64,000 nucleotides of DNA from NCBI RefSeq assembly GCF_900116195.1, contig NZ_FOZW01000008.1:62001-126000 (forward strand), in the 5' to 3' direction. This DNA is from Alloyangia pacifica (GTDB lineage Bacteria; Pseudomonadota; Alphaproteobacteria; Rhodobacterales; Rhodobacteraceae). The first letter of the stretch is position 1; every line of letters starts with the position of its first letter. Of the stretch, positions 7,944 through 16,134 are shown in pieces. Below the pieces are notes generated by a model. It was given only the letters and a program-made list of their open reading frames with translations, made no database searches and was not told the origin of the DNA. The position numbers and the translations under genes are program-made.

Positions 7944-9158
7944 TCACTCCCCGTGACGGGCGACGAGATCTGCCAGCATCCGCCCGGTGCCTGCCGCCTG
8001 CGTCCAGCCGTTTGAGCCGTGACCGAGGTTCAGGAAGAGGTTCGGAAACGCCCGGCGCTGCACGAGGCTCGGCCCGGAGGGGGTCATTGGACGGAAGCCA
8101 TGCCAGTACGTCGCCTCCTCGTATCGCGCCGCGCCGGGGAACAGATGTTCGACGCGCGCGCGCAGGCTGCGCAGCACCGGCTCGGGCATGGAGCGGTCGA
8201 ACCCGGCCAGCTCGGCGACGCCCGCGGCGCGCAACCGGGTGCCGAGACGGGTGATCATCACCTTGGAGTGCTCGTCCATCACCGAAGAGCGTGGGGCGGC
8301 CTCCGAGTCGACGATCTCGGCGGTCATCGAGTAGCCCTTCACCGGGTAGATCGGCATGCGGATCCCGAGCGGCCGGAGCAGGTCAACCCAGGGCCCCGTC
8401 GCCATGACCACCGCATCGGTCTCGATCTCCTCGCCATCTGCGAGGCGCACCGCCTCGATCCGACCTGCACCCTTGCGGAAGCCCGCGACCCGCGCCCGGA
8501 AGCGGAACCGTCCGCCCGCCTGTTCGACCAGTCCGGCAAGCGCCTTGGTGAAGAGATGGCAATCGCCGGTCTCGTCGGTGGTCAGGCGCAGCCCGCCCGA
8601 CAGCGGCACATCCGAGCGCGCCAGCCCGGGCTCCACTTCCAGCACCTCGCCTGGCGACAGCAAACGGTGCGGGATATCCATCTTTGCCAGCACCGAGGCT
8701 GCGCGACGGCCGCCAGCCGCCTCTTCCTCGGTCTGGAAGATTTGCAGCACCCCGCCCGTGCCGTGGTCGTAGGCGATGCCGGTTTCCTCGCGCAACTGCA
8801 CGAGGCAGGCTTTCGAGAAATGCGCGGTACGCTGCATCTCTGCCTTGTTCTGCGCAAAGCGCGCGGCGGTGCAATTGGCGACGAAACGCGCCAACCACTG
8901 CCATTGCGACAGCGAGGCGCGGGGCCGGATCTTCAGCGGTGCCGAGGGCTTGAACATCCAACCCGCCGCCTTCAGCGGCACCCCCGGCGCGGCCCAGGGG
9001 CCGGCAAAGCCGGGGCAGACGCCACCGGCATTGCCGAAAGAGGTTTCCAGCGCCACGCCCTCGCGGGCCTCCAGCACGGTCACCTCGTGGCCGTCCTTCG
9101 TCAGGTACCAGGCCGAGGTGACGCCGACGACACCCCCGCCGATGACGACGATCTTCAT
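7944..9158 (-). CDS. FAD-dependent D-amino acid dehydrogenase-like oxidase (DadA family)
   Basis: A 404-residue FAD protein of the DAO fold. The dinucleotide-binding motif VVIGGGVVGVTSAWYL is at residues 4-19. The SFGNAGGVCPG stretch near 52 and PVKGYS near 280 are typical of DadA, and the C-terminal GHGSNGWTQAAGTG segment contacts FAD. The start ATG at 9158 places the nucleotide motif directly at the N-terminus; an upstream in-frame start adds 13 residues with no support. It probably oxidises a D-amino or cyclic imino acid. It is the last gene of a minus-strand operon with a TRAP importer, a DapA-family lyase, an SDR and a molybdoenzyme. Some hydroxyproline-type pathways pair a DadA-like enzyme with a DapA-family deaminase, which fits but is not proved here. 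Confidence 0.85.
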   Translation of the reverse strand: MKIVVIGGGVVGVTSAWYLTKDGHEVTVLEAREGVALETSFGNAGGVCPGFAGPWAAPGVPLKAAGWMFKPSAPLKIRPRASLSQWQWLARFVANCTAARFAQNKAEMQRTAHFSKACLVQLREETGIAYDHGTGGVLQIFQTEEEAAGGRRAASVLAKMDIPHRLLSPGEVLEVEPGLARSDVPLSGGLRLTTDETGDCHLFTKALAGLVEQAGGRFRFRARVAGFRKGAGRIEAVRLADGEEIETDAVVMATGPWVDLLRPLGIRMPIYPVKGYSMTAEIVDSEAAPRSSVMDEHSKVMITRLGTRLRAAGVAELAGFDRSMPEPVLRSLRARVEHLFPGAARYEEATYWHGFRPMTPSGPSLVQRRAFPNLFLNLGHGSNGWTQAAGTGRMLADLVARHGE

Positions 9159-9168
9159 GGTATCTCTC

Positions 9169-9948
9169 TCAGTAGGTGCCGGGATAGCTGCCGCCATCCA
9201 CCAGCAGGTTCTGCCCGGTCACGAAGCCCGCATGCTGCGAGCAGAGGAAGGCAAAGTAGGCGCCGATCTCCTCGGGGCGGCCATAGCGCCCCGCCGGGTT
9301 GGATGCGGCGCGCGCGGCGCGGATTTCCTCGTAGCTCGGCCCGCCCGGCTCCAGCATGCCCTCGATGTGCTCGCGCTGCGCGTCGCTGTCGAAGATGCCG
9401 GGCAGCAGGTTGTTGATCGTCACGCCCTTGCCGATGGTCTGCCGCGACAGGCCGGCGGTGAAGCCTACGAGACCCGAGCGCGCCCCGTTCGACAGCCCGA
9501 GCTCGAGCTGCGGGATCTTCACGCTGCGCGAGACGATGTTGACCACGCGGCCCCAACCCCGGTCCATCATCCCGTCCACCAGCGCGCGCATCATCATGAT
9601 CGGCGGCAGCATCATCAGGTCGACCGCGGCGATCCATTCGTCACGATCCCAGTCGCGGAAGTCGCCCGGGGCCATGCCACCGGCATTGTTGAGCAGGATG
9701 TCCGGCTCGGGACAGGCCTCGATGATCTTCGCGCGGCCTTCCTTCGTGGTGACGTCGGCGGCCACCCAGCTGACCTCGGCGCCGGTGGCGGCGCGGATCT
9801 CCGCGGCGGTCTTCTCGAGCTGCTCGGCATTGCGCGCGGCGATGGTCACCTTTGCGCCCTCGGCCGCCACCGCCATGGCGCAGGCCCGGCCCATGCCGCG
9901 GCTCGCACCGGTGAGAAGCGCCCGGCGCCCCGCGATCCCCAGGTCCAT
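9169..9948 (-). CDS. SDR-family oxidoreductase with degenerate active site
   Basis: A 259-residue short-chain dehydrogenase-like protein. The cofactor motif TGASRGMG is at 13-20 and NNAG at 87-90, and the catalytic serine region is NIVSRS near 140. Where SDRs carry Tyr-x-x-x-Lys, this protein has Ser153-Asn-Gly-Ala-Arg157, so both catalytic residues are replaced. A known SDR subgroup resembling FabG lacks the standard tetrad in this way, so the change looks family-specific and not like decay. The gene has a good AAGGAG site and sits between the oxidase and the molybdoenzyme in the same operon. Function could be binding, isomerisation or an unusual redox step. Confidence 0.8.
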   Translation of the reverse strand: MDLGIAGRRALLTGASRGMGRACAMAVAAEGAKVTIAARNAEQLEKTAAEIRAATGAEVSWVAADVTTKEGRAKIIEACPEPDILLNNAGGMAPGDFRDWDRDEWIAAVDLMMLPPIMMMRALVDGMMDRGWGRVVNIVSRSVKIPQLELGLSNGARSGLVGFTAGLSRQTIGKGVTINNLLPGIFDSDAQREHIEGMLEPGGPSYEEIRAARAASNPAGRYGRPEEIGAYFAFLCSQHAGFVTGQNLLVDGGSYPGTY

Positions 9949-9972
9949 GAGTGTCTCCTTCGTAAGTGAAAT

Positions 9973-12261
9973 TCAGTATGAGTGGTCGTGCGCATCGGGC
10001 TCGGGCGCAAGGCGCACGAGGGCAGAGAGCGCGGCGGTGGCCTGCGCGAGGCGCGAGGTCCGGCGGTCGGAGGTCAGCACGTTGGGGTTGCCGTTGCGCT
10101 CGGCACCGCCGGCGGCGTCCGGCTCGAACCACGCGCCGGTCGGCATCACCAGCACGCCGCGGCGCACGCCGGTATCGATCAGGGCAGTGGCCCGGCAGGC
10201 CCCGCGGGCATTCTCCAGCCGTACCACCTGACCTTCGCTGATCCCGTGGTCGGCGGCATCCGCCGGGTTGATCCGCACCGGCGCTGGCGCGCCGGACATG
10301 CCCGCAGAGGTTTGCCAGAGCTGCCCGTGCAACTGCCGTTCGGGCTGGTTGGTCACGAGGTGGAACTGCCCCTCCTTGGCCGCGCCGAGCCATTCGGTCG
10401 GCGCGTGAAAGACCGCGTGGCCGGGCTGGTCGTCGTAGCCGAAGCCGGCGATCCGCTCGGAATAGAGTTCGATCCGGCCCGACGCAGTCGGCAGCGGTTG
10501 CGCCTCCGGCGCGGCGCGGAACTCTGCGAGCATCACCTCGGGGCCATCGGGCGCAGGCACGCGCCAGATGCCTTGCTGCCGCAGTGCCTCGAAACTCGGC
10601 ACCTCGATGCCCTCGGCCGCGCCCTTCGCCTCGGTGGCCTGCCACATGCGACGCAGCCAGCCCTCTTCGTCGAGCCCCTCGTCGTAGGCGGCCCGGCAGC
10701 CGAGCCGCTCCGCCAGCGCGGCGAAGATGTCGCGGTCGTTCCGGGCCTGCCCCTGCGGCGGCACGAGCGGTGCCATGTAGACCACGTGCGGATCGCGCGA
10801 GGTGCCGCCGATGTCCGCGCGCTCCGCCGAGGTGGTGGCAGGAAAGACGATGTCGGCGCGGCGCGCGGTGGCGGTCCACCAGGGCTCGTGCACGATCACC
10901 GTCTCGGCCCGGGCCCAGGCGGCCTCGACCTTGCCGAGATCCTGCGCGTGGTGGAACGGGTTGCCGCCGGCCCAGTAGATCATCCGCACATCCGGCAGGG
11001 TGATCTCGCGTCCGTCGAAGGGCAGCGTCTCGCCGGGATGCAGCAGGGCGTCGGCGAAGGCCGCGGCGGGGATCGCCATGCCGGCATTGGGCAGACCGGG
11101 GAAGGTGGGCACATAGCCGCGGCGGGCATTGGCCCCGACCGAGCCCATCGAGCCGTAGCCGAAGCTGAAACCGCCGCCCGGCAGGCCAATCTGCCCCAGC
11201 ATTGCCGCGAGCGCGATCAGCGACCAGTAACTCTGTTCGCCATGCTCGGCCCGCTGCAGCGACCACGAAGCGGTCAGCATCACGCGGCCCTCGCGGATCC
11301 GCTGCCAGAGGCCGCGCAGCGTCTCGACCGGCACGCCCGCGAGCGCGGCGGCCCAGTCGAGCGTCTTGGCGGTGCCGTCGCTCTCGCCGGTGAGATAGGC
11401 GACCAGCTTTTCGTGGCCGGTGGTGTAGCGTGCGAGAAAGTCGTGGTCGGCGCGCCCCGACACCCAGGCCTCATGCGCCAGGGCCAGCATGATGGCGGTG
11501 TCCGAGCCTGGGCGGGGCTGGATCAGCGTCGCGTCGAGCCCCTCCGGCACGTCCTGCGCCAGCGGCGACAGCACGGTGAAATGGCAGCCGCGCGCCTGTG
11601 CCTGCGCCACCAGCTCCGGCAGCGGGTGATCCACCGCACCGCCCGAGGTGACGCGCCAGTTCTTGGGGTTGAGACCACCGAAGGCGACCACTGCGTCGGA
11701 GTGCTCGGCAATGCTCTGCCAGCTGGTCGAGGCATGCGAGACCGCCGCGGCGGAGCCGAGCACATGCGGCAGGATCACCGCCGCCGCGCCCCAGGAATAA
11801 TTGCCCACCTGGTCGGTGAAGCCGCCCGCGGCGGCAAGGAAGCGGCGCACCTGGCTGCGGGCGTGGTGCAGCCGCCCCGCCGAGGACCAGCCGTAGGAGC
11901 CGCCGAGAATGGCGGTCGGGCCGTGCTTGCTCTGCATCCGGGCGATCTCGCCCGCCGCAAGATCGAGCGCCACGTCCCAGTCAACGGGCACCATCTCGTC
12001 TCGCCCGCGCAAGTCCGAGGGCGCCGGTCCGCCCTCGAGCCAGCCACGCCGGACGTGGGGCCGATCGATGCGCTCGGGCGAATGCACGAGCTCGGGCCAG
12101 GCGCCGACCATCGCCGGATCGGCGCCGCCCAGCGGGACGGCCCTGACGAGCCGCCCCTGTTTCACGTCGGCGCGGAAAGCGCCCCAGTGGCCGAGGCTGA
12201 CCGGCGCCTGGTCGAGCGCGGAGTCCTGCGCCGCATCGGTCACCATCAGGTCCTCGGCCAT
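9973..12261 (-). CDS. Cytoplasmic molybdopterin oxidoreductase (BisC/TorZ-like, DMSO reductase family)
   Basis: A 762-residue molybdoenzyme. The N-terminus (SLGHWGAFRADV, then HSPERIDRPHVRRGWLEGG near 60-79) matches the BisC/TorA group. Near 121-130 there is GSYGWSSAGR, which contains the serine expected to coordinate molybdenum; no [4Fe-4S] cysteine motif precedes it, as in that group. No Tat signal is present, so it should be cytoplasmic like BisC, whose known substrates are biotin sulfoxide and methionine sulfoxide. Its location between a DapA-family lyase and an SDR in a TRAP operon is unusual and suggests a catabolic role on an S- or N-oxide or a related compound. The start ATG follows the dapA-like stop by 4 bases with GCGGAG upstream. 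Confidence 0.85.
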   Translation of the reverse strand: MAEDLMVTDAAQDSALDQAPVSLGHWGAFRADVKQGRLVRAVPLGGADPAMVGAWPELVHSPERIDRPHVRRGWLEGGPAPSDLRGRDEMVPVDWDVALDLAAGEIARMQSKHGPTAILGGSYGWSSAGRLHHARSQVRRFLAAAGGFTDQVGNYSWGAAAVILPHVLGSAAAVSHASTSWQSIAEHSDAVVAFGGLNPKNWRVTSGGAVDHPLPELVAQAQARGCHFTVLSPLAQDVPEGLDATLIQPRPGSDTAIMLALAHEAWVSGRADHDFLARYTTGHEKLVAYLTGESDGTAKTLDWAAALAGVPVETLRGLWQRIREGRVMLTASWSLQRAEHGEQSYWSLIALAAMLGQIGLPGGGFSFGYGSMGSVGANARRGYVPTFPGLPNAGMAIPAAAFADALLHPGETLPFDGREITLPDVRMIYWAGGNPFHHAQDLGKVEAAWARAETVIVHEPWWTATARRADIVFPATTSAERADIGGTSRDPHVVYMAPLVPPQGQARNDRDIFAALAERLGCRAAYDEGLDEEGWLRRMWQATEAKGAAEGIEVPSFEALRQQGIWRVPAPDGPEVMLAEFRAAPEAQPLPTASGRIELYSERIAGFGYDDQPGHAVFHAPTEWLGAAKEGQFHLVTNQPERQLHGQLWQTSAGMSGAPAPVRINPADAADHGISEGQVVRLENARGACRATALIDTGVRRGVLVMPTGAWFEPDAAGGAERNGNPNVLTSDRRTSRLAQATAALSALVRLAPEPDAHDHSY

Positions 12262-12265
12262 GGGT

Positions 12266-13201
12266 TTACTCCGCCGCCAGCTTCGGTGCCGACAGGCCGT
12301 ACTTCTCGGCCAGGCCGAGCTTGGCGAAGGCGTCGAGGCCCTTCTGCAGCACTTCGGGCTTGGCCGGCTGCAGCGGCGCGCGCAGCGGGCCCGACGGCAG
12401 GCCGACGGCGCGCATGAGCGTCTTCATCGAGACGGGGTTGATGGTCGAATAGGCGAAATGCAGCATCGGCAGGTTTTCCAGCCAGGCCTCACGGCAGGCG
12501 AAGGCGTCCTCGCCGGTCTGCCAGGGCTTGGAGATCACCGCCATCTCCTGCGGGATGATGTTGCCGGTCATGTTCGCCGTGCCGTGACCGCCGAGCGCCA
12601 TGGTCGGGATCACCAGCCCGAGGTTGGGCGAGCAGCAGCACATGATCGACATGTCGGGCTTGGCCGCGCAGACCTGCGCCACCTGGCCGACGCGGGTGGT
12701 GCTTTCCTTCAGCACCACCATGTTGTCGTGCTTGGCCAGCTTCAGCAGGTTGTCCCAGTGCAGGTCGGTCTTCACCCGCGGCGGGTTGTTGTAGAAGCCC
12801 ATGGCGATATCGGTGCTGTCGAGCACCTCCATGGCGTAATCGGTGATCGCGTCGTTGTCGGCGCAGATGTAGGCCGGAGCCGCCATGATCACGCCGTCCG
12901 CGCCGCTCTCCTTGGCGAAGCGCGTGTAGTCGATGGTGGTCGCCGTGTTGTTGCCGGTGACGCCGTAGTACATCAGCATCTTGCCCGGCTTCATCTTCGC
13001 CGTCTCGGCGATGATCATCTTCCGCTCCTCGGGCGAGAGCATCGAGACCTCGCCGGTCGAGCCCATGATGAGCACGGCCTCGGTGCCATTCTCGGCATGC
13101 CAGTTGAGCAGCGTGCGGAAGCCTTCGAGATCGACCGAGCCGTCGTTGTTCATCGGCGTGACGAGCGCGACGAAAGAGCCGGTGGGTTTGGTATGGGTCA
13201 T
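12266..13201 (-). CDS. DapA-family class I lyase/aldolase
   Basis: A 311-residue (beta/alpha)8 enzyme of the dihydrodipicolinate synthase/N-acetylneuraminate lyase family. The Schiff-base lysine is Lys165 (VVLKEST), the partner tyrosine Tyr137 (GFYNNP), and the substrate loop GSTGE is at 47-51. The ATG at 13201 is preceded by GGAGG with a 9-base spacer; a TTG nine bases further up sits directly against the GGAGG and is a poorer start. The family includes pyruvate-dependent lyases and dehydratases/deaminases, such as the pyrroline-hydroxycarboxylate deaminase of hydroxyproline catabolism. True lysine biosynthesis is unlikely in a TRAP operon next to an amino-acid oxidase. Confidence 0.85.
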   Translation of the reverse strand: MTHTKPTGSFVALVTPMNNDGSVDLEGFRTLLNWHAENGTEAVLIMGSTGEVSMLSPEERKMIIAETAKMKPGKMLMYYGVTGNNTATTIDYTRFAKESGADGVIMAAPAYICADNDAITDYAMEVLDSTDIAMGFYNNPPRVKTDLHWDNLLKLAKHDNMVVLKESTTRVGQVAQVCAAKPDMSIMCCCSPNLGLVIPTMALGGHGTANMTGNIIPQEMAVISKPWQTGEDAFACREAWLENLPMLHFAYSTINPVSMKTLMRAVGLPSGPLRAPLQPAKPEVLQKGLDAFAKLGLAEKYGLSAPKLAAE

Positions 13202-13206
13202 GGGGT

Positions 13207-14505
13207 TCAACCTCCGTTGAAGAGTTCGGGAACGAGAAGCTTGGGCAGGCCAAGCACGATGTCGGGCACAAAGAACGAGAGGATCGCGACGAAGACCGTC
13301 AGCAGGCAGATCGGCGCGGCGGCGAGCATGCAGCGCCCGAGCGAGGCCCCGGCGATTTGCGAGGCGATCAGCAGGCAGATGCCGTAGGGCGGCGTGATCA
13401 GTCCCACCGACAGCACGATGGTCGACAGCACGCCCATGTGGATCGGATTCATCCCGGCGGTGTCGCCGAGCGCCTGGATGATCGGCAGGAAGATCAGCGT
13501 CGCCGAGATCGGGTTGAGCACCATGCCGACCAGCAGCAGGAAGCCGATCAGCATCAGGATGATCAGGAACGGCGTGTCGGTCACCCCGAGGATGAAATCC
13601 ACGACGATCTGCGCCGCGCCGAGATAGGCGATGAGCCAGCCGAAGATGCCCGCCCCCGCCACGGTGAACATCGGGATGGCGAAATCCACCACCGCCTCGG
13701 CGAGCACCTTGGGCAGCGCCCGCAGCGGCACGTCGCGGTAGACCACCACCGACAGGAACAGTGCCCAGAGGACCGCCGCGATGGCGCCCTCGGTCGGCGT
13801 GAAGATGCCGCCAACGATGCCACCCAGAACGATCACCGGGATCATCAGCGGCGGTGCGCCACGCACCAGAATCCGGCCCATCGCCGGGAAGCCGGGGAAG
13901 GGGTTCGCCGGGTAGCCGTGGCGCACCGCGAGCACGTAGGTGTAGCCCATCATGAACAGGCCGACGAGCAGCCCGGGCACCACGCCGCCGACGAAGAGCG
14001 CCCCGATCGAGACGTTGCCGAAAGCACCATAGACGATGAGGATGATCGACGGCGGGATGATCACACCGAGCGTCGAAGAGGCGGCGGTCAGCGCCGCGGC
14101 GAAGGGCGCGGGATAGCCCGCCTGCTTCATCGCCGGGATCAGGATCGAGCCGACCGAGGCGGTGTCGGCGGCTGCCGAGCCCGAAAGGCTGGCAAAGACC
14201 ATCGACACGAAGACGTTGACGTGGCCAAGCCCGCCGCGCACGTGGCCGACGGTCGCATCCGCGACCTCAAGCAGCCGCGTGGTGATGCTGCCGGCGTTCA
14301 GAAGCCGCCCGAGCAGCATGAAGAACGGCACGGCGAGCAGGGTGAAGCTGTCGATGCCGGCGAACATCTGGTTGACCACCGAGATCAGCGGCAGGCCCTC
14401 CATCTTGATGACCAGTGCCGAGGAGAGGATCAGCGCAAAGCCGATGTTCACCCGCAGCGCGATCAGCGCGAAGAAGGCGAGAAGAAGTGTGACGAGGGGG
14501 TTCAT
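13207..14505 (-). CDS. dctM: TRAP transporter large permease (DctM family)
   Basis: A 432-residue membrane protein with about twelve hydrophobic segments and all DctM hallmarks: LLAVPFFMLLGRLL near 60, SLSGSAAADTASVGS near 100, IIPPSIILIVYG near 150 and FTPTEGAIAAVLWAL near 255. The start at 14505 overlaps the small-permease stop (ATGA). The DapA-like gene follows after 5 bases. It is the channel subunit of the operon's importer. Confidence 0.93.
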   Translation of the reverse strand: MNPLVTLLLAFFALIALRVNIGFALILSSALVIKMEGLPLISVVNQMFAGIDSFTLLAVPFFMLLGRLLNAGSITTRLLEVADATVGHVRGGLGHVNVFVSMVFASLSGSAAADTASVGSILIPAMKQAGYPAPFAAALTAASSTLGVIIPPSIILIVYGAFGNVSIGALFVGGVVPGLLVGLFMMGYTYVLAVRHGYPANPFPGFPAMGRILVRGAPPLMIPVIVLGGIVGGIFTPTEGAIAAVLWALFLSVVVYRDVPLRALPKVLAEAVVDFAIPMFTVAGAGIFGWLIAYLGAAQIVVDFILGVTDTPFLIILMLIGFLLLVGMVLNPISATLIFLPIIQALGDTAGMNPIHMGVLSTIVLSVGLITPPYGICLLIASQIAGASLGRCMLAAAPICLLTVFVAILSFFVPDIVLGLPKLLVPELFNGG

Positions 14506-14984
14506 GTCCGGGCCTTCCCGAGCGGATCGCGCATCAGCGCGATCAGGTGTTCCACGAGAAAGACCGCCATCAGCACGCCGGAGACCGGCAGCGGCAGGTA
14601 GATCCAGAACCGCGATATGCCAAGCGACTGCACCTCGCCGGTGGCCCGCATGTTCGCGAGGGTCCAGCCGTGCACGCTCAGGATCCAGGCGACGATGAAC
14701 CCGGCGATCAGCGTGACGATCTCGACCAGCAGGCGCACCCCGGGCCGGTGGGTCGGCAGCACGTCGACAAAGTAATGTGCGCCGGTCCGCAGGCCGAGCG
14801 CGGCGCCGACGAAGATCAGCCAGGTGAAGAGAAGAAGGGCGAGATCGCTGGTCCAGATCATCGGCGCGTCCAGCAGGTTGCGGGCGATGACCTGCAGGCC
14901 GACGGTGACGATCATGGCCGCGAAGGCGATCCAGGCGAAGAAGCGGATCACCGCTGCGAGCCCGTCGCACAGACGTTGCAACAT
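14502..14984 (-). CDS. dctQ: TRAP transporter small permease (DctQ family)
   Basis: A 160-residue membrane protein with four hydrophobic segments (about 12-33, 45-64, 85-107, 127-150). The pattern MIWTSDLALLLFTWLIFVGAALGLRTGAH is split across the second helix and its loop and is characteristic of DctQ. It lies between the binding protein (57-base gap containing a hairpin) and the large permease (4-base overlap). The upstream ribosome-binding site is weak, so translation may depend on the stabilised upstream mRNA. Confidence 0.9.
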   Translation of the reverse strand: MLQRLCDGLAAVIRFFAWIAFAAMIVTVGLQVIARNLLDAPMIWTSDLALLLFTWLIFVGAALGLRTGAHYFVDVLPTHRPGVRLLVEIVTLIAGFIVAWILSVHGWTLANMRATGEVQSLGISRFWIYLPLPVSGVLMAVFLVEHLIALMRDPLGKART

Positions 14985-15001
14985 GGGAGGTCTTTCAAAG
15001 T

Positions 15002-15031
15002 GGCTGCCTGCCCGAAACCGGACAGGCAGCC
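15002..15031 (-). other. Intercistronic hairpin between dctP and dctQ
   Basis: GGCTGCCTG at 15002-15010 pairs perfectly with CAGGCAGCC at 15023-15031, with a partly pairable 12-base loop. It lies right after the binding-protein stop and lacks a T-run on the minus strand. It more likely protects the dctP message or partly attenuates it than ends transcription fully. This gives the binding protein in excess over the permeases. Confidence 0.7.
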
Positions 15032-15041
15032 CTGGGACGGG

Positions 15042-16040
15042 TTACTGCTTGAGCAGCGCGTATTCGTCGGAGAGATCGAGCTCTTCGGCAAGCTCGACCT
15101 GCAGCGGCGCGAGCACTTCCATGAAGGCGGCCTTGTCCGGGCGGGTGACGGTGACGCCATGCTCGGACTGCAGGGTCTCGACCAGCGCGGCGTCATAGCC
15201 CTTGGCCTTCTCGACACCCAATGCGTTGGCCTTCTCCGCCGCCGCCTGCACGATCTGCTGCAGGTCCTCGGGCAGCTTGTTCCAGCTGACTTCCGAGATC
15301 GACGTGTGGTTCACCTGGATGGTGTGCTCGGTCAGCGCGAGGTTCGGCGCGACTTCGAAGAGTTTCGAGCCCGTGTAGCCCGGCAGCGAGCTTTCCATTG
15401 CCTCGGCAACGCCGGTCTGGATCGCGGCGTAAAGTTCGCCCCAGGCGACGGTCACCGGCAGCATGTCGAAGGCGGCCCAGGTCTTGGCGTCCATCGGCGA
15501 CGGCGGGGTGCGCATCTTCAGACCCGCGAGGTCGGCCGGCGCGGTGACCGACACCTCCTTGGTGGACATGTTGCGGGTACCCGATCCGCCGAGCGCCAGA
15601 AGCTTCATGCCCACGCCGCGGTCCTGATAGACCTGTTCGAAGTGCGCGTGCACCGGGGTGCCGGGGCCGACCTTCTCCAGCGCCTCGTCCATGCTGCCGA
15701 AGAGATAGGGCATGGTGAAGATGCCGAACTCGGGGATCTGCTGCACCGCGTTCGAAGTGGTCGAGATCATGATGTCGATGGTGCCGAAGGCCATCTCGCC
15801 GATCACCGCCGGGTCCTGCCCCAGCTGACCGCTGTCGAAGATCTTCACCGCGACACGGCCGCCCGAGGCTTCCTCGATCTCGGTCTTCATGGCCTCGGCC
15901 ATGTCGTTGTAGGGGTGCGGCGACTTTACCAGCGTGTGGATGCGCAGCGTGACCTCGGGGGCGGCGGTTGCAGCACCCGCGAAGGCCAAGGCCGCCAGTC
16001 CGGTGCCGAGCTTGAGAAGGGCGCGTCGAGAGATCGTCAT
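15042..16040 (-). CDS. dctP: TRAP transporter solute-binding protein (DctP family), Tat-type signal
   Basis: A 332-residue periplasmic receptor. Residues 1-30 form a twin-arginine signal (SRRALLKLG, then a hydrophobic stretch ending AGAATAA), so it may be exported folded. The mature protein shows DctP markers: the LRIHTLVKSPHPYND start, the GLKMRTPPSPM segment near 155 that usually holds the substrate arginine, and ELYAAIQTGVAEAMES. The start at 16040 was chosen because it opens directly with the Tat motif; 27 further upstream codons have no signal-like character. It heads the transport part of the operon, 94 bases after the LysR gene. Confidence 0.9.
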   Translation of the reverse strand: MTISRRALLKLGTGLAALAFAGAATAAPEVTLRIHTLVKSPHPYNDMAEAMKTEIEEASGGRVAVKIFDSGQLGQDPAVIGEMAFGTIDIMISTTSNAVQQIPEFGIFTMPYLFGSMDEALEKVGPGTPVHAHFEQVYQDRGVGMKLLALGGSGTRNMSTKEVSVTAPADLAGLKMRTPPSPMDAKTWAAFDMLPVTVAWGELYAAIQTGVAEAMESSLPGYTGSKLFEVAPNLALTEHTIQVNHTSISEVSWNKLPEDLQQIVQAAAEKANALGVEKAKGYDAALVETLQSEHGVTVTRPDKAAFMEVLAPLQVELAEELDLSDEYALLKQ

Positions 16041-16087
16041 GGTCGTTTCCCTGTCGTTAGGTCCGTTCGTGGTCTTTTGATCGTGAC

Positions 16088-16104
16088 CCTTTCCCGAGGG
16101 AAGA
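16088..16104 (-). promoter_or_regulatory. Candidate operator between LysR gene and dctP
   Basis: The inverted repeat TTCCC-GA-GGGAA (16091-16102) lies 50 bases upstream of dctP in the 94-base gap after the LysR gene. A LysR-type or other regulator could bind here. The symmetry is perfect but short, so confidence is low. Confidence 0.3.
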
Positions 16105-16134
16105 GATAATTTCAAATACAAAAACCTGTTGGGA

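Noticed and set aside
9982-12417. Open frame of about 810 codons on the plus strand opposite the molybdoenzyme
   Set aside because: Low-complexity Arg/Gly/His composition and no ribosome-binding site; the minus-strand BisC-like protein has full family motifs.
16081-16095. TTTGATCGTGACCC as an FNR half-site upstream of dctP
   Set aside because: Only the first half matches the consensus; the second half has no ATCAA.
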